From: Mixta gaviniae
GTDB taxonomy: Bacteria > Pseudomonadota > Gammaproteobacteria > Enterobacterales > Enterobacteriaceae
Assembly (NCBI RefSeq): GCF_002953195.1
Contig: NZ_CP026377.1
Span: forward strand, 1,736,001-1,800,000
DNA length: 64,000 nt
Direction: 5' to 3'
Part shown: positions 46,653 through 58,696 of the stretch, piece after piece
How positions within the stretch are numbered: the stretch's first letter is position 1
How the letters are laid out: every line of letters begins with the position of its first letter
The notes under the pieces: generated by a model
Told to the model about the DNA's origin: nothing
Databases searched by the model: none
Seen by the model: only the letters and a program-made list of their open reading frames with translations
Made by a program: the position numbers and the translations under genes

Positions 46653-49600
46653 TCAGGGCTTGGTGGCCGGAGCCGTCGCCTGATGTGTGGCGCTGTGGCC
46701 GCCTGCGGCGCCTCTGCCTTCAAAGTTGAAGGCCGGGCGCACCCAGTCGCTGTGACGCGGCGCTTCAGGCTGCCATACCGGCGCCGGCGCTTTGGTCATT
46801 GGCGCGCTGGCGTGGAACCTGGCGGCCATGACCGACGGCTTGCTTTCGCTGGCGGTCTCAACGGCAGCCGGCTGGCTGACAACGGCGGTAGGCGCTTCAT
46901 CGCGCGCCGGCACCGGCGCATGCGGTTCGGTCACCGGCAGCGTTTCTTCAGGCTCGATAGCGGGCGCGTTCAGCACCTGCTCAACCTGCGCCACGATCTC
47001 TTCGCTGACGTCGGCGGCGCTGCTTTCAGCAACGGTACTGGCCTGCTGCTCATCCGGCGTTACGGACGGCGCGGTCTCTGCAGGCGTAACTTCTTCCTGC
47101 GCGGCCCCCTTAACCTCAACCTCGTCTGCCGGTTTCGCCTGCGCAGCGACAGACGCTGCGCGCGCTTCGGCGGCGGCCGGGATCACGGAAGGCTCTTCGT
47201 TCACCGGTACCTCGATAGCGGAGGTATCATGCGTGTCGACCGGTGCGATCGGCGCGCTAACCTGCTCAGGCTCGGCGTGCTGTACCGCTTGCTCCGGCTG
47301 CTGCTGTTCAGCAACGGCTTCGCTGGCGGCGGCAGGCAGCGCAATGGCGGCAGCGGTCTCTTCGCGGCTGTAGTCCGGCGTCTCATTTACGTTATCGGTC
47401 GGCGCGGCGTGGTCGTTAGGGGTCTGTGCAACCGGATAGCGGATCCACACCTTGCCTGACGCCATTTCCGGCGATGCGGCGCCAGAGGCGATCGGCATCG
47501 GAGACTGCGTCGGGTAACGCTCGTCGCGGTAACGACGACGACGCTGACCGCTTACGCGCAGATGACGCGGAGAACGGCGTGAACGGCGCGGCATATTGCC
47601 ATTGTCACGGTTTTCCTGCTCTTCCTGCTCGTCAGCGTGCGCCTGCGGCGGCTGCTGGGCGTCTGGCTGCGCATCGACGGTCGGCTTCGCTTCGTCGGCG
47701 GCAGGCTGGATAGCCTCTTCCGTCGCGGTGGCTTCAGCGCTTTCGAAACGCACTTTCTGCGTCAGCTGACGCGGCTTGCGACGCGGCATGACCTGCACGC
47801 GCTCTTCCGTTGCGTTCTCTTCATCGCTTTCAACCGGCACGACGGCTTGCTGCTGCTCTTCCTGCTGCGCGGCGGCTTTAGCGGCCTCCTGCTGCTGACG
47901 GCGCTCTTCCTGACGGCGGCGCTGACGCTCGGCACGCTGTTCACGGCGCTGCTGCTGCTGCTCTTCACGCTGGGCGCGCGCTTCGTCGCTCAGAACGTTT
48001 TGACGTTCGTCGCGCGCTTCGGCGTTCGGCTGCTGGCGTTTGTTGTTACGACGCTGCTCTTCGCGCGGCTCACGGTTTTCACGCGGCTCGCGATTTTCGC
48101 GCGGTTCGCGGTTTTCACGCGGTTCGCGGCTTTCGCGCGTCGATGGCTGCGCGGCATCGCCGTTGCGGTCACGGTTACGATCGCGACGGTTATTGTTATT
48201 GCCGTTGCGACGGTTGTTATTGTTGCCGTTGCGGCGCTCACGCGGTGGCGTGGCGGTTTCGCTGGCCTGCTGCGCATCGTCTTCCTGCGGCTTTTCAGCG
48301 GCGGCGGCCGGCGCGGCAGGGGATTCAGCGGCAAACAGTTTTTTCAGGCCGCCAAACAGACGTCCGATAAAACCGGTTTGCGCAGCGGGTTCGGCAGCGG
48401 GCGCTTTGGCGGCGGCCGGTGCTGGCGCTTCGCTCTCGATAACCGGCGCTTCCTGCGGGGCAGGCGGCGCGTCCGGCATTACAAAGGCGGCCAGGGCCGG
48501 CTGCTCCGGACGACGGCGTTCGGCATGCTCATCTTCTGACGGCAGTGCCATTTCCGCTTCGTGCAGCTTCGGCAGATGGTAGCTCAGGGTCTGTGTCTCT
48601 TCACCGCTGCGCACGCGCAGCACGGAGTAGTGCGGCGTTTCCATCTGATCGTTCGGTACGATAATCGCTTTCACGCCGCCCTGACGTTTTTCAATGGCGC
48701 TGACAGCGTCACGTTTTTCGTTGAGCAGGTAGGATGCGATCGGCACCGGAACGATAGCGTGAACTTCTTTGGTGTTCTCTTTCAGCGCTTCTTCTTCAAT
48801 CAGACGCAGAATAGAGAGCGACAGCGATTCGTTGTCGCGAATGGTGCCGGTGCCGCTACAGCGCGGACAGACATGATGGCTTGACTCGCCGAGCGACGGG
48901 CTGAGGCGCTGACGCGACATCTCCAGCAGGCCGAAACGAGAAATATGGCTAATCTGAATACGCGCGCGATCCTGACGCACCGCTTCGCGCAGACGGTTTT
49001 CTACCGCGCGCTGATGGCGCACCGGCGTCATATCGATAAAGTCGATAACGATCAGGCCGCCCAGGTCGCGCAGGCGCAGCTGACGTGCAATCTCGTCGGC
49101 CGCTTCGAGGTTAGTGTTAAACGCGGTCTCTTCGATATCGCCGCCGCGCGTCGCGCGCGCTGAGTTGATATCGATGGCAGTTAACGCCTCGGTGCTGTCG
49201 ATGACAATCGAGCCGCCGGAAGGCAGACGCACTTCGCGCTGGAAAGCGGATTCGATTTGCGATTCGATCTGATAGTGGCTGAACAGCGGGATTTCACCGG
49301 TGTAGAGCTTAATTTTGCTGCTGAAATCGGGACGGCCGAGCGCGGCGATATGCTGACGCGCCAGCTCCAGCACTTTCGGGTTATCGATCAGGATTTCGCC
49401 GATGTCGGGACGCAGATAGTCGCGGAAGGCGCGCACGATCACGTTACTTTCCTGATGGATCAGGAACGGCGCCGGGCGATTTTCCGCCGCTTTTTTGATC
49501 GCTTCCCAGTGCTTCAGGCGGAAGCTAAGATCCCACTGCAGCGCGTCGGCGGATTTGCCGACGCCGGCGGTGCGCACGATTAACCCCATGCCGTCCGGCA

Positions 49601-50078
49601 GTTCCAGAGACGAGAGCGCCTCTTTCAGCTCGGTGCGGTCGTCGCCTTCAATACGGCGAGAGATGCCGCCCGCGCGCGGGTTGTTCGGCATCAATACCAG
49701 ATAGCTGCCGGCCAGGCTGATAAAGGTCGTCAGCGCTGCGCCTTTATTGCCGCGCTCTTCTTTATCAATCTGAACAATGACTTCCTGGCCTTCGCGCAAC
49801 ACATCTTTAATGTTGGGGCGACCATGGGCGTTATAGCTGGCGGGGAAATACTCGCGGGAAATTTCTTTAAGCGGTAGGAAACCGTGTCGTTCAGCGCCGT
49901 AATCAACAAAAGCCGCTTCCAGACTGGGCTCAATGCGGGTGATCTTTCCTTTATAGATGTTGGCCTTTTTCTGTTCGTGTCCAGGGCTTTCGATATCCAG
50001 ATCGTACAGACGTTGTCCATCTACAAGGGCAACACGCAACTCCTCCTGTTGAGTTGCGTTGATTAACATTCTTTTCAT
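46653..50078 (-). CDS. rne: Ribonuclease E
   Basis: A 1141-residue endoribonuclease (E. coli 1061). The catalytic half starts [20 protein letters not shown], with the S1 domain (about 35-125), a DNase-I-like domain with the metal Asp in [15 protein letters not shown] and [15 protein letters not shown], and the Zn-link CPRCSGTG. The membrane-targeting helix is [17 protein letters not shown]. The C-terminal scaffold has an Asn/Arg-rich stretch, RENREP repeats, the enolase-side [15 protein letters not shown] and the PNPase-binding tail [14 protein letters not shown]. It organises the degradosome for mRNA decay and rRNA/tRNA processing. The start at 50078 replaces the longer frame to 50132. Confidence 0.97.
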   Translation of the reverse strand: MKRMLINATQQEELRVALVDGQRLYDLDIESPGHEQKKANIYKGKITRIEPSLEAAFVDYGAERHGFLPLKEISREYFPASYNAHGRPNIKDVLREGQEVIVQIDKEERGNKGAALTTFISLAGSYLVLMPNNPRAGGISRRIEGDDRTELKEALSSLELPDGMGLIVRTAGVGKSADALQWDLSFRLKHWEAIKKAAENRPAPFLIHQESNVIVRAFRDYLRPDIGEILIDNPKVLELARQHIAALGRPDFSSKIKLYTGEIPLFSHYQIESQIESAFQREVRLPSGGSIVIDSTEALTAIDINSARATRGGDIEETAFNTNLEAADEIARQLRLRDLGGLIVIDFIDMTPVRHQRAVENRLREAVRQDRARIQISHISRFGLLEMSRQRLSPSLGESSHHVCPRCSGTGTIRDNESLSLSILRLIEEEALKENTKEVHAIVPVPIASYLLNEKRDAVSAIEKRQGGVKAIIVPNDQMETPHYSVLRVRSGEETQTLSYHLPKLHEAEMALPSEDEHAERRRPEQPALAAFVMPDAPPAPQEAPVIESEAPAPAAAKAPAAEPAAQTGFIGRLFGGLKKLFAAESPAAPAAAAEKPQEDDAQQASETATPPRERRNGNNNNRRNGNNNNRRDRNRDRNGDAAQPSTRESREPRENREPRENREPRENREPREEQRRNNKRQQPNAEARDERQNVLSDEARAQREEQQQQRREQRAERQRRRQEERRQQQEAAKAAAQQEEQQQAVVPVESDEENATEERVQVMPRRKPRQLTQKVRFESAEATATEEAIQPAADEAKPTVDAQPDAQQPPQAHADEQEEQENRDNGNMPRRSRRSPRHLRVSGQRRRRYRDERYPTQSPMPIASGAASPEMASGKVWIRYPVAQTPNDHAAPTDNVNETPDYSREETAAAIALPAAASEAVAEQQQPEQAVQHAEPEQVSAPIAPVDTHDTSAIEVPVNEEPSVIPAAAEARAASVAAQAKPADEVEVKGAAQEEVTPAETAPSVTPDEQQASTVAESSAADVSEEIVAQVEQVLNAPAIEPEETLPVTEPHAPVPARDEAPTAVVSQPAAVETASESKPSVMAARFHASAPMTKAPAPVWQPEAPRHSDWVRPAFNFEGRGAAGGHSATHQATAPATKP
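48061..48132. repeat. Four in-frame 18-bp repeats inside rne
   Basis: Units 48061-48078, 48079-48096, 48097-48114 and 48115-48132 encode repeated RENREP on the minus strand (about residues 649-673). They lie in the arginine-rich RNA-binding part of the scaffold domain. Units differ by a few bases, and the length could vary between strains by slippage. Confidence 0.85.
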
Positions 50079-50650
50079 CGTAACGTACTCGTTATTCTTA
50101 CGTGAGTGACTAAGCTGCGGGCTAAGTAACACTGGACGAAGAATAACCGACGGCCCCGTGTCTTATCGCGTCAGCGTCAACCTCACGGTTGTCGGTCGCT
50201 CAAGGGGCGCAAAAATCTCGGCAGCCTGTTTTTATAAGGAAAAACAGCGCTCGGATGAGGGAACCGCCACTGAATTTACCAGAGAGAGTCAATCCCGTCT
50301 TATCGTCCAGGCTGCAACCCGCAGCCCGCTAAATGCCTGATTTCACAATACGTCTTACGCCATTGCTGCGTGTATGTGCTATCCGGCAAAATTTCTTAAT
50401 TCGCTATTTATGGTTTCCTGGCGGTAGGCAGCCAGAAGACCGAGCCATTATTCCATTGCTAACCTTGTTATAGCAAGGTGACTTTTCATTACTGATAAAC
50501 TTTCTTGCAGCATTACGCATTCATTTTGCAGGCTTTTTCACCACCTCCCTGAGAAAGCGGGGAACAGGCCGCAAAATTGGCGGTACGCTGTCAGTTAAGC
50601 ACAGAAAAAGAAGTGGCGCTATTATCCGCCACTCATTAGAATCGCCGACC
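50079..50650. promoter_or_regulatory. Divergent rne-rluC intergenic region holding the rne 5' leader
   Basis: 572 bp without a gene. In E. coli the rne mRNA has a leader of about 360 nt whose hairpins let RNase E repress its own synthesis. The space here is enough for the same arrangement. I can see one clear stem (CTGTTTTT and AAAAACAG, about 50227-50250) and a CCTTG-CAAGG stem near 50463-50478, but cannot identify the regulatory hairpin by eye. The rluC promoter must lie in the last 150 bp. Confidence 0.55.
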
Positions 50651-51604
50651 ATGAATATGAACACGCCATCAGTACGAATCGTCGCCATCTCCGAAGAAGA
50701 AGCGGGGCAGCGCATCGATAATTTTCTCCGCACGCAGCTTAAAGGCGTGCCGAAAAGCATGATTTATCGCATTTTGCGTAAAGGCGAAGTGCGGGTGAAC
50801 AAAAAACGCATCAAGCCCGAGTATAAGCTGGCCGCCGGAGACGAAGTCCGCATCCCGCCGGTGCGCGTGGCCGAGCGCGAAGAGGCGGCGATTTCGCCGA
50901 AGCTCGATCGCGTCGCCAGCCTCGCCGGCGCCATCCTTTATGAGGATGACTATATCCTGGTGCTGAATAAACCCTCCGGTACCGCAGTACACGGCGGCAG
51001 CGGATTAAGCTTCGGCGTAATCGAAGGGCTGCGGGCGCTGCGCCCCGAGGCGCGCTTTCTTGAGCTGGTGCATCGTCTTGATCGCGATACTTCGGGCATT
51101 CTGCTGGTGGCGAAGAAGCGCTCCGCGCTGCGTTCGCTGCATGAGCAGCTGCGCGAAAAAGGGATGCAGAAAGATTACCTGGCGCTGGTACGCGGGCAGT
51201 GGCCTTCTCATCTGAAAGTGGTGCAGGCGCCGCTGCTGAAAAATATTCTGCAGAGCGGCGAGCGTGTGGTGCGCGTCAGCAGCGAAGGCAAACCGTCGGA
51301 AACGCGCTTTAAGGTAGAGGAGCGCTACGCGCATGCCACGCTGGTGAAAGCGAGCCCGGTGACCGGCCGCACCCATCAGATTCGCGTGCATACGCTGCAT
51401 GCAGGCCATCCTATTGCCTTTGACGATCGCTACGGCGAGCGGGAATTCGATAAGCAGCTTGCCTCCACCGGGCTGCGTCGCCTGTTCCTGCATGCGGCGG
51501 CGCTCTCGTTCACCCATCCGCACAGCGGCGATCGTATGCGCATGGAGGCGCCGCTGGACGATGAGCTGAAGCAGTGCCTGGCGGCGCTGCGTAAACAGCA
51601 GTAG
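50651..51604 (+). CDS. rluC: 23S rRNA pseudouridine(955/2504/2580) synthase
   Basis: A 317-residue pseudouridine synthase. The N-terminal S4 RNA-binding domain (about 15-75, with GQRIDNFLRTQLKGVPKSMI) is followed by the RluA-type catalytic domain. That domain carries the active-site Asp in LVHRLDRDTSGILLVAKK and the RNA-contact GRTHQIRVHTLHAGHPI. RluC rather than RluD is supported by the position opposite rne. Confidence 0.95.
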   Translation: MNMNTPSVRIVAISEEEAGQRIDNFLRTQLKGVPKSMIYRILRKGEVRVNKKRIKPEYKLAAGDEVRIPPVRVAEREEAAISPKLDRVASLAGAILYEDDYILVLNKPSGTAVHGGSGLSFGVIEGLRALRPEARFLELVHRLDRDTSGILLVAKKRSALRSLHEQLREKGMQKDYLALVRGQWPSHLKVVQAPLLKNILQSGERVVRVSSEGKPSETRFKVEERYAHATLVKASPVTGRTHQIRVHTLHAGHPIAFDDRYGEREFDKQLASTGLRRLFLHAAALSFTHPHSGDRMRMEAPLDDELKQCLAALRKQQ

Positions 51605-51693
51605 CGCGTTAACGCCCTGCGGGGCCGCATTAATCGTCTCGTCAGCGTGATTTCGCGGCGGGCAGGGCACAGCGTCCTGCCCGCCGCGCGCGT

Positions 51694-52281
51694 TTATTGC
51701 GCCGTTAAAGGATCGATCCCCACCTCGCGCAGCAGCGCGCACAGCGCAATCAACGGCAGCCCTACCAGCGTATTTGGATCACGTCCCTCCAGCCGTTCAA
51801 AAAGCGTAATGCCTAACCCCTCGCTTTTAAAACTGCCGGCGCACTGTAGCGGCTGTTCACGGCTGACATAGGCGTCAATTTCCGCCTCGCTTAAAGGCCG
51901 AAAATGCACCTTAAACGGCTCGACCAGCGACAGGGTGCGGTTGTATGCAGCGCAATGGAGCGCAAGGCCAGTATAAAATGTGATGGCGTTACCGCTGGCG
52001 GCGCGTAGCTGAGCGCGCGCATTGTCTTCAGTATGGGGTTTACCGGTGATGTTTCCCGCCAGCACGCAGACCTGATCGGAGCCGATAATCCAGCGATCGG
52101 GATAACGCGCTGCCAGCGCCTGCGCTTTTGCCCGCGCCAGCCTTTCTACCAGCTGCGGCGCCGTTTCGCCCGTCAGCGGTGTCTCATCCACCTCCGGTGC
52201 GGCGGTAATAAAAGAGAGGCCAAGTTTATTCAGCAGGGCCTGACGAAAAGGCGAGGTTGAAGCTAAAATAAGCTGAGTCAT
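51694..52281 (-). CDS. yceF: 7-methyl-GTP pyrophosphatase (Maf-like YceF)
   Basis: A 195-residue Maf-family nucleotide pyrophosphatase. [20 protein letters not shown] (substrate loop), the central [10 protein letters not shown] and [16 protein letters not shown] mark the YceF branch, which prefers m7GTP. It is thought to keep modified nucleotides out of RNA. It is divergent from yceD, as in E. coli. Confidence 0.94.
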   Translation of the reverse strand: MTQLILASTSPFRQALLNKLGLSFITAAPEVDETPLTGETAPQLVERLARAKAQALAARYPDRWIIGSDQVCVLAGNITGKPHTEDNARAQLRAASGNAITFYTGLALHCAAYNRTLSLVEPFKVHFRPLSEAEIDAYVSREQPLQCAGSFKSEGLGITLFERLEGRDPNTLVGLPLIALCALLREVGIDPLTAQ

Positions 52282-52385
52282 AAATTTTTAGTTAACATAT
52301 AGCGAATCGGATGCAGACATTTTAAACTGTGCATCGCACTGGATGCGAATATCAGGTGAAAGATGCTGTTAAACGGCCTTTTTCT

Positions 52386-52414
52386 TTGACTCTCTGTCGT
52401 TACAAAGATAATAT
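52386..52414 (+). promoter_or_regulatory. Strong sigma-70 promoter of yceD-rpmF, start almost at the initiation codon
   Basis: TTGACT (52386-52391), a 17-bp spacer and TAATAT (52409-52414). Transcription should begin near 52420-52422, only 2-4 nt before ATG 52424, and no Shine-Dalgarno is present between. Confidence 0.8.
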
Positions 52415-52423
52415 GCGCGCCCT

Positions 52424-52945
52424 ATGCAAAAGGTAAAATTACCCCTGACACTTGATCCGGTTCGCGCCGCTCAAAAACGCCTTGATTATGAGGGTGTGTA
52501 TGCACCTGAACAGGTAGAGCGCGTGGCTGATTCTGTTGTCAGTGTGGACAGTGATGTGCAATGCGTTATGTCGTTTGCCGTTGATAACCAGCGTTTAGCC
52601 GTTTTGAAAGGAACGGCGGACGTTAGCGTCACGCTGAGCTGCCAGCGCTGCAACAAACCATTTGCACATCAGGTTCACGTAACGTATTGCTTCAGCCCTG
52701 TTGCAGATGATGCGCAGGCAGAAGCGCTGCCGGAAGCCTACGAGCCGATCGATGTCAACGATTTCGGTGAAATCGATCTGCTGGCGTTGGTCGAGGATGA
52801 AATTATTCTCGCCCTGCCTGTAGTTCCGGTGCATGATTCTGAACACTGTGAAGTGTCCGACGCGGACATGGTCTTTGGCAAACTGCCTGAAGAGGCGGAG
52901 AAACCAAACCCATTCGCCGTATTAGCCAGTTTAAAGCGTAAGTAA
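52424..52945 (+). CDS. yceD: 23S rRNA accumulation protein YceD (DUF177)
   Basis: A 173-residue acidic protein with the DUF177 motif [20 protein letters not shown]. The paired C-x2-C and nearby residues recall a small metal or RNA site. It begins [20 protein letters not shown]. YceD is needed for normal 23S rRNA levels in several species and is always linked to rpmF. rpmF follows after 14 nt. The mRNA appears nearly leaderless. Confidence 0.93.
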   Translation: MQKVKLPLTLDPVRAAQKRLDYEGVYAPEQVERVADSVVSVDSDVQCVMSFAVDNQRLAVLKGTADVSVTLSCQRCNKPFAHQVHVTYCFSPVADDAQAEALPEAYEPIDVNDFGEIDLLALVEDEIILALPVVPVHDSEHCEVSDADMVFGKLPEEAEKPNPFAVLASLKRK

Positions 52946-52959
52946 TAGGAGTAAGGTCC

Positions 52960-53130
52960 ATGGCCGTACAACAGAATAAACCAACCCGTTCCAAGCGTGG
53001 CATGCGTCGTTCTCACGATGCGCTGACCACTTCCACTCTGTCCGTAGATAAAGTTTCTGGCGAAACGCATCTGCGTCACCACATCACTGCGGATGGCTAC
53101 TACCGCGGTCGCAAGGTCATCGTTAAGTAA
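52960..53130 (+). CDS. rpmF: 50S ribosomal protein bL32
   Basis: A 56-residue protein, [20 protein letters not shown] continuing to [18 protein letters not shown], clearly bL32. It is one residue shorter than E. coli L32. It lacks the CxxC zinc pairs seen in some bacterial L32 proteins. ATAGGAGTAAGGTCC provides the ribosome site. It lies between yceD and plsX, and this linkage couples ribosome and phospholipid synthesis. Confidence 0.98.
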   Translation: MAVQQNKPTRSKRGMRRSHDALTTSTLSVDKVSGETHLRHHITADGYYRGRKVIVK

Positions 53131-53156
53131 TTCTTGCGGCAACGCAAGGCGATACT

Positions 53157-54191
53157 TTGACACGTTTGACCCTGGCCATTGATGCTATGGGCGGGGACTT
53201 CGGTCCCTGCGTGACAGTGCCTGCAGCTTTGCAGGCACTGGCCTCACATTCGCAACTACAGCTTCTTCTGATCGGCGATCCCGCCGCTATCACGCCATTA
53301 CTTGCTAAAGCTGATTCCGCTGTAAAGGGGCGTCTGCAGGTTATCCCTGCCGAATCGGTTATCGCCAGTGATGCCAAACCTTCTCAGGCTATTCGCCACA
53401 GTCGCGGTAGCTCAATGCGCATCGCGCTGGAGTTGGTGAAAGAGGGCAGAGCGCAGGCTTGCGTCAGCGCCGGTAATACCGGTGCGCTGATGGGCCTGGC
53501 AAAGCTTTTATTAAAACCGCTGGACGGCATTGAACGCCCGGCGTTAATGACCGTGCTGCCGCATCAGCAGCACGGCAATACTGTGGTGCTGGATTTAGGC
53601 GCCAACGTAGAATCTGACAGCGCCATGCTGGTGCAGTTTGCCATTATGGGCGCGGTGATGGCCGAAGAGGTGCTGGCCATCGAACGGCCGCGCGTGGCGT
53701 TGCTGAATATCGGCCAGGAAGAGACCAAAGGGCTGAATTCCATTCGCGAGGCTGCGGAACAGCTCAGGGCGTCGCCGCAAATCAACTATATTGGCTACCT
53801 TGAAGGCAACGATCTGCTGACCGGTAAGACTGATGTGCTGGTTTGCGACGGTTTCGTGGGCAATGTCACGCTGAAAACCCTGGAAGGCGTGGTAAGGATG
53901 TTTCTTTCGCTGTTGAAATCTTCCGGCGAAGGGAAAAAAGGGGCGTGGTGGATGACCCTGCTGGGACGCTGGATCAAAAAACGTCTGGCGAAGCGGTTCG
54001 GCCACCTCAACCCCGACCAGTATAATGGCGCCTGTCTGTTAGGATTGCGCGGCACGGTGATCAAGAGTCACGGCGCGGCGAATCAACGCGCGTTTGCCGC
54101 AGCGATTGAACAGGCAGAGCAGGCGGTGCGGCGGCAAGTCCCGGAGCGGATTGCTGCGCGCCTTGAGGCTGTATTAGCCAGGAGTGATTGA
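53157..54191 (+). CDS. plsX: Phosphate acyltransferase PlsX
   Basis: A 344-residue enzyme that makes acyl-phosphate from acyl-ACP for glycerolipid synthesis. Start TTG 53157 gives (M)[16 protein letters not shown], matching the E. coli start, which is also TTG as I recall. Conserved blocks are [40 protein letters not shown] and [20 protein letters not shown]. The C-terminus is about 12 residues shorter than in E. coli. fabH starts 6 nt downstream. Confidence 0.95.
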   Translation: MTRLTLAIDAMGGDFGPCVTVPAALQALASHSQLQLLLIGDPAAITPLLAKADSAVKGRLQVIPAESVIASDAKPSQAIRHSRGSSMRIALELVKEGRAQACVSAGNTGALMGLAKLLLKPLDGIERPALMTVLPHQQHGNTVVLDLGANVESDSAMLVQFAIMGAVMAEEVLAIERPRVALLNIGQEETKGLNSIREAAEQLRASPQINYIGYLEGNDLLTGKTDVLVCDGFVGNVTLKTLEGVVRMFLSLLKSSGEGKKGAWWMTLLGRWIKKRLAKRFGHLNPDQYNGACLLGLRGTVIKSHGAANQRAFAAAIEQAEQAVRRQVPERIAARLEAVLARSD

Positions 54192-54197
54192 GCGGAC

Positions 54198-55151
54198 ATG
54201 TATACCAAAATTATCGGTACGGGCAGCTATCTGCCCGCTCAGGTGCGGACTAACGCCGATCTGGAAAAAATGGTTGAAACTTCGGACGAGTGGATTGTCA
54301 CCCGTACCGGCATTCGCGAGCGGCGTATCGCCGCACCGGATGAGACCGTTGCGACAATGGGCTTTGAGGCCGCCGGGCGCGCGCTGGAGATGGCGGGCGT
54401 AGATAAAAACGATATCGGGCTGATCATTGTCGCCACGACGTCAGGCAGCCACGCGTTCCCCAGCTCAGCCTGTATGATCCAGAACATGCTGGAAATCAAA
54501 GACTGCGCCGCGTTTGACCTTGCGGCCGCCTGCGCAGGCTTTACCTATGGCCTGAGCGTCGCCGATCAATACATCAAAAATGGCGCGGTGAAACATGCGC
54601 TGGTGATCGGCGCCGACGTGCTGGCGCGCACGCTCGATCCGAGCGATCGCGGCACCATCATTCTTTTTGGCGACGGCGCCGGCGCCGTCGTGCTTTCCGC
54701 CAGCGAAGAGCCTGGCATTATCTCTACCCATCTGCACGCGGATGGCCGTTATGGCCAGCTGCTGACGCTGCCTTATCAAAACCGCGCGACTCAGGATCAG
54801 CCTGCTTACCTCACCATGTCCGGCAACGAAGTGTTTAAAGTCGCGGTGACGGAGCTGGCGCACATCGTCGATGAGACGCTGGAAGCCAATAATCTCGATC
54901 GTGCGCAGATCGACTGGCTGGTGCCGCATCAGGCTAACCTGCGCATTATCACCGCCACGGCGAAAAAGCTCGGCATGGGCATGGAGAAGGTGGTAGTGAC
55001 GCTCGATCGTCACGGCAATACCTCTGCAGCCTCGGTGCCGGCGGCGCTGGATGAAGCGGTGCGCGATGGCCGTATTCAGCGGGGCCAGCTGGTGCTGCTG
55101 GAGGCATTTGGTGGCGGCTTCACCTGGGGCTCAGCGCTGGTTCGTTTTTAA
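54198..55151 (+). CDS. fabH: 3-oxoacyl-ACP synthase III
   Basis: A 317-residue ketosynthase, E. coli length. The catalytic triad is Cys in [18 protein letters not shown], His in [18 protein letters not shown] and Asn in [13 protein letters not shown]. It condenses acetyl-CoA with malonyl-ACP to begin fatty-acid elongation. It sits between plsX and fabD in the conserved fab cluster. Confidence 0.97.
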   Translation: MYTKIIGTGSYLPAQVRTNADLEKMVETSDEWIVTRTGIRERRIAAPDETVATMGFEAAGRALEMAGVDKNDIGLIIVATTSGSHAFPSSACMIQNMLEIKDCAAFDLAAACAGFTYGLSVADQYIKNGAVKHALVIGADVLARTLDPSDRGTIILFGDGAGAVVLSASEEPGIISTHLHADGRYGQLLTLPYQNRATQDQPAYLTMSGNEVFKVAVTELAHIVDETLEANNLDRAQIDWLVPHQANLRIITATAKKLGMGMEKVVVTLDRHGNTSAASVPAALDEAVRDGRIQRGQLVLLEAFGGGFTWGSALVRF

Positions 55152-55166
55152 CCGAAGGAACAGAAG

Positions 55167-56096
55167 ATGACGCAATTTGCCATGGTTTTTCCGGGACAGG
55201 GTTCCCAAACCGTTGGGATGCTGGCCGAGCTGGCTGCGGACAACCCGATTATCGAAGCGACCTTTAAACAGGCTTCCGACGCGCTGGGCTATGACCTGTG
55301 GCAGCTGACACAGCAGGGTCCGGCGGAAGAGTTGAATAAGACCTGGCAGACGCAGCCTGCGCTGCTGGCCGCCTCGGTCGCTATCTGGCGTTTGTGGCAG
55401 GAAAAGGGCGGCAAGACGCCGACCATGTTGGCTGGCCACAGCCTGGGCGAATACTCTGCGCTGGTGTGCGCAGGCGTCATTGATTTCGCCGATGCGATCA
55501 AGCTGGTCGAGCTGCGCGGCAAACTGATGCAGGAAGCGGTGCCGGCTGGCACCGGTGCCATGCAGGCGATTATCGGTCTTGACGATGCCGCCATTCAGCA
55601 GGCGTGCGAAGATGCGGCGCAGGGCCAGGTAGTCTCGCCGGTCAACTTCAACTCGCCGGGCCAGGTGGTTATCGCCGGCCATAAAGAGGCAGTCGAGCGC
55701 GCGGGCGCGGCCTGTAAAGCGGCGGGCGCGAAACGTGCGCTGCCGTTGCCGGTCAGCGTGCCTTCTCACTGCGCGCTGATGAAACCGGCGGCGGAAAAAC
55801 TGGCGGTCGCGCTGGAAAATATCACTTTTAATGCGCCAACCTTACCGGTCGTCAACAATGTTGATGTAAAATGCGAAACCTCGCCGGAGGCGATTCGCAG
55901 CGCGCTGGTGCGTCAGCTCTACAGCCCCGTTCGCTGGACTGAGAGCGTAGAATTTATGGCGGCGCAGGGCGTTACCGCGCTGCTGGAAGTTGGTCCGGGC
56001 AAGGTCCTTACCGGTCTGACGAAACGTATTGTCGACACACTGACGGCTTCGGCGGTGAATGATTCCGCCAGCCTGGCAGCGGCGCTTGAACAATAA
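55167..56096 (+). CDS. fabD: Malonyl-CoA:ACP transacylase
   Basis: A 309-residue enzyme, E. coli length. MTQFAMVFPGQGSQTVGMLA carries the GQGSQ oxyanion loop, the active-site Ser is in AGHSLGEYSALVCAG, and the catalytic His is in SVPSHCALMKPA. It supplies malonyl-ACP for FabH, FabB and FabF. A GAAGGAACAGAAG ribosome site precedes the ATG. Confidence 0.97.
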   Translation: MTQFAMVFPGQGSQTVGMLAELAADNPIIEATFKQASDALGYDLWQLTQQGPAEELNKTWQTQPALLAASVAIWRLWQEKGGKTPTMLAGHSLGEYSALVCAGVIDFADAIKLVELRGKLMQEAVPAGTGAMQAIIGLDDAAIQQACEDAAQGQVVSPVNFNSPGQVVIAGHKEAVERAGAACKAAGAKRALPLPVSVPSHCALMKPAAEKLAVALENITFNAPTLPVVNNVDVKCETSPEAIRSALVRQLYSPVRWTESVEFMAAQGVTALLEVGPGKVLTGLTKRIVDTLTASAVNDSASLAAALEQ

Positions 56097-56109
56097 TACG
56101 AGGATAAAC

Positions 56110-56844
56110 ATGAGCTTCGAAGGAAAAATTGCCCTGGTGACCGGTGCCAGTCGTGGCATCGGGCGTGCTATCGCGGAAACGCTGGCAGCACGCGGTGCGA
56201 AAGTGATTGGCACAGCCACCAGCCAGAGCGGCGCAGAGGCTATCAGCGCTTATCTGGGCGATCACGGTAAAGGTTTACTGCTGAACGTTACCGATCCGGC
56301 GTCAATTGAAAGCGTACTTGAAAATATTCGCGCCGAATTTGGCGAGGTGGATATTTTAGTCAATAATGCTGGCATTACGCGTGATAATCTCCTGATGCGC
56401 ATGAAGGATGATGAGTGGGAGTCGATTCTGGACACCAACCTCACCTCCGTTTTCCGCCTTTCCAAGGCGGTTATGCGCGCCATGATGAAAAAGCGCGTGG
56501 GTCGTATCATTACCATCGGTTCCGTTGTGGGCACGATGGGTAATGCGGGCCAGGCAAACTACGCGGCAGCAAAAGCGGGTTTGATCGGCTTTAGCAAATC
56601 ACTGGCGCGTGAAGTCGCGTCACGTGGTATTACCGTTAACGTCGTGGCTCCCGGTTTCATTGAAACCGACATGACGCGCGCGTTGAGCGACGATCAACGC
56701 GCTGGCATTCTGGCGGAAGTCCCTGCAGGTCGCCTTGGCGACGCGCAGGAAATCGCCAATGCCGTTGCATTTTTAGCCTCTGACGAGGCAGCGTACATCA
56801 CTGGTGAGACGCTGCATGTCAATGGCGGAATGTATATGGTCTGA
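56110..56844 (+). CDS. fabG: 3-oxoacyl-ACP reductase
   Basis: A 244-residue short-chain dehydrogenase, E. coli length. The cofactor loop is VTGASRGIGRA, NNAG lies in ILVNNAGITRDNLL, and the catalytic Tyr-x3-Lys is in NYAAAKAGLIGFSKSLAREV. It reduces beta-ketoacyl-ACP with NADPH. The start at 56110 gives MSFEGKIALVTGAS. The frame is open to 56059 upstream, but that part overlaps fabD and lacks a ribosome site. Confidence 0.97.
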   Translation: MSFEGKIALVTGASRGIGRAIAETLAARGAKVIGTATSQSGAEAISAYLGDHGKGLLLNVTDPASIESVLENIRAEFGEVDILVNNAGITRDNLLMRMKDDEWESILDTNLTSVFRLSKAVMRAMMKKRVGRIITIGSVVGTMGNAGQANYAAAKAGLIGFSKSLAREVASRGITVNVVAPGFIETDMTRALSDDQRAGILAEVPAGRLGDAQEIANAVAFLASDEAAYITGETLHVNGGMYMV

Positions 56845-56998
56845 TAATTGCGAAAACTATTTGCGTTAATTGCGGCAATAGCCGCAAAATAGCGTCAAAT
56901 CGTGGTTGGACCAGCCGGGATTGAGTTGCATCTTTTCCAACTTTTTATACACTACGAAAACCATCGCGAAAGCGAGTTTTGATAGGAAATTTAATAGT

Positions 56999-57235
56999 AT
57001 GAGCACTATCGAAGAACGCGTTAAGAAAATCATCTCCGAGCAGCTTGGCGTTAAGCAGGAAGAAGTCACCAACGAAAAATCTTTCGTTGAAGATCTTGGC
57101 GCTGATTCTCTTGATACCGTTGAGCTGGTAATGGCTCTGGAAGAAGAGTTTGATACTGAGATTCCGGACGAAGAAGCTGAGAAGATCACTACTGTTCAGG
57201 CTGCTATTGATTACATCAATAACCATCAGGCCTAA
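56999..57235 (+). CDS. acpP: Acyl carrier protein
   Basis: A 78-residue, highly acidic protein, essentially E. coli ACP. The phosphopantetheine Ser is in [20 protein letters not shown]. It carries all acyl intermediates of fatty-acid synthesis and feeds LpxL and PlsX encoded in this window. TAGGAAATTTAATAGT precedes the ATG. The 154-bp gap after fabG suits the separate acpP promoter known in E. coli, and codon use is that of a very highly expressed gene. Confidence 0.98.
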   Translation: MSTIEERVKKIISEQLGVKQEEVTNEKSFVEDLGADSLDTVELVMALEEEFDTEIPDEEAEKITTVQAAIDYINNHQA

Positions 57236-57246
57236 TGAACTACCAT

Positions 57247-57276
57247 CAGGCGGTCATTCGACCGCCTGAGTTTTTT
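57247..57276 (+). terminator. acpP terminator
   Basis: Perfect 9-bp arms CAGGCGGTC (57247-57255) and GACCGCCTG (57260-57268), ATTC loop, then AG and six T (57271-57276). Confidence 0.92.
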
Positions 57277-57291
57277 GTCCATCCCACATAG

Positions 57292-58563
<1,272 letters not shown>

Positions 58564-58583
58564 CTGTCCCGTTGCTGATAAAA

Positions 58584-58606
58584 GGCCCGCTCTGCGGGCC
58601 TTTTTT
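58584..58606 (+). terminator. fabF terminator
   Basis: Arms GGCCCGC (58584-58590) and GCGGGCC (58594-58600) with a TCT loop and six T. Confidence 0.92.
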
Positions 58607-58696
58607 ACATCTGGACGATTCCGATCCCCGCGGGCTGTCGCCAGAGGGCCGCGACCGGTAAGCTTATAGCGATATTGTCAAAAACTGAGCGTGCGC

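Noticed and set aside
48061..48132. CRISPR-like short repeats
   Set aside because: The 18-bp units are contiguous with no spacers and encode an in-frame peptide repeat in RNase E.
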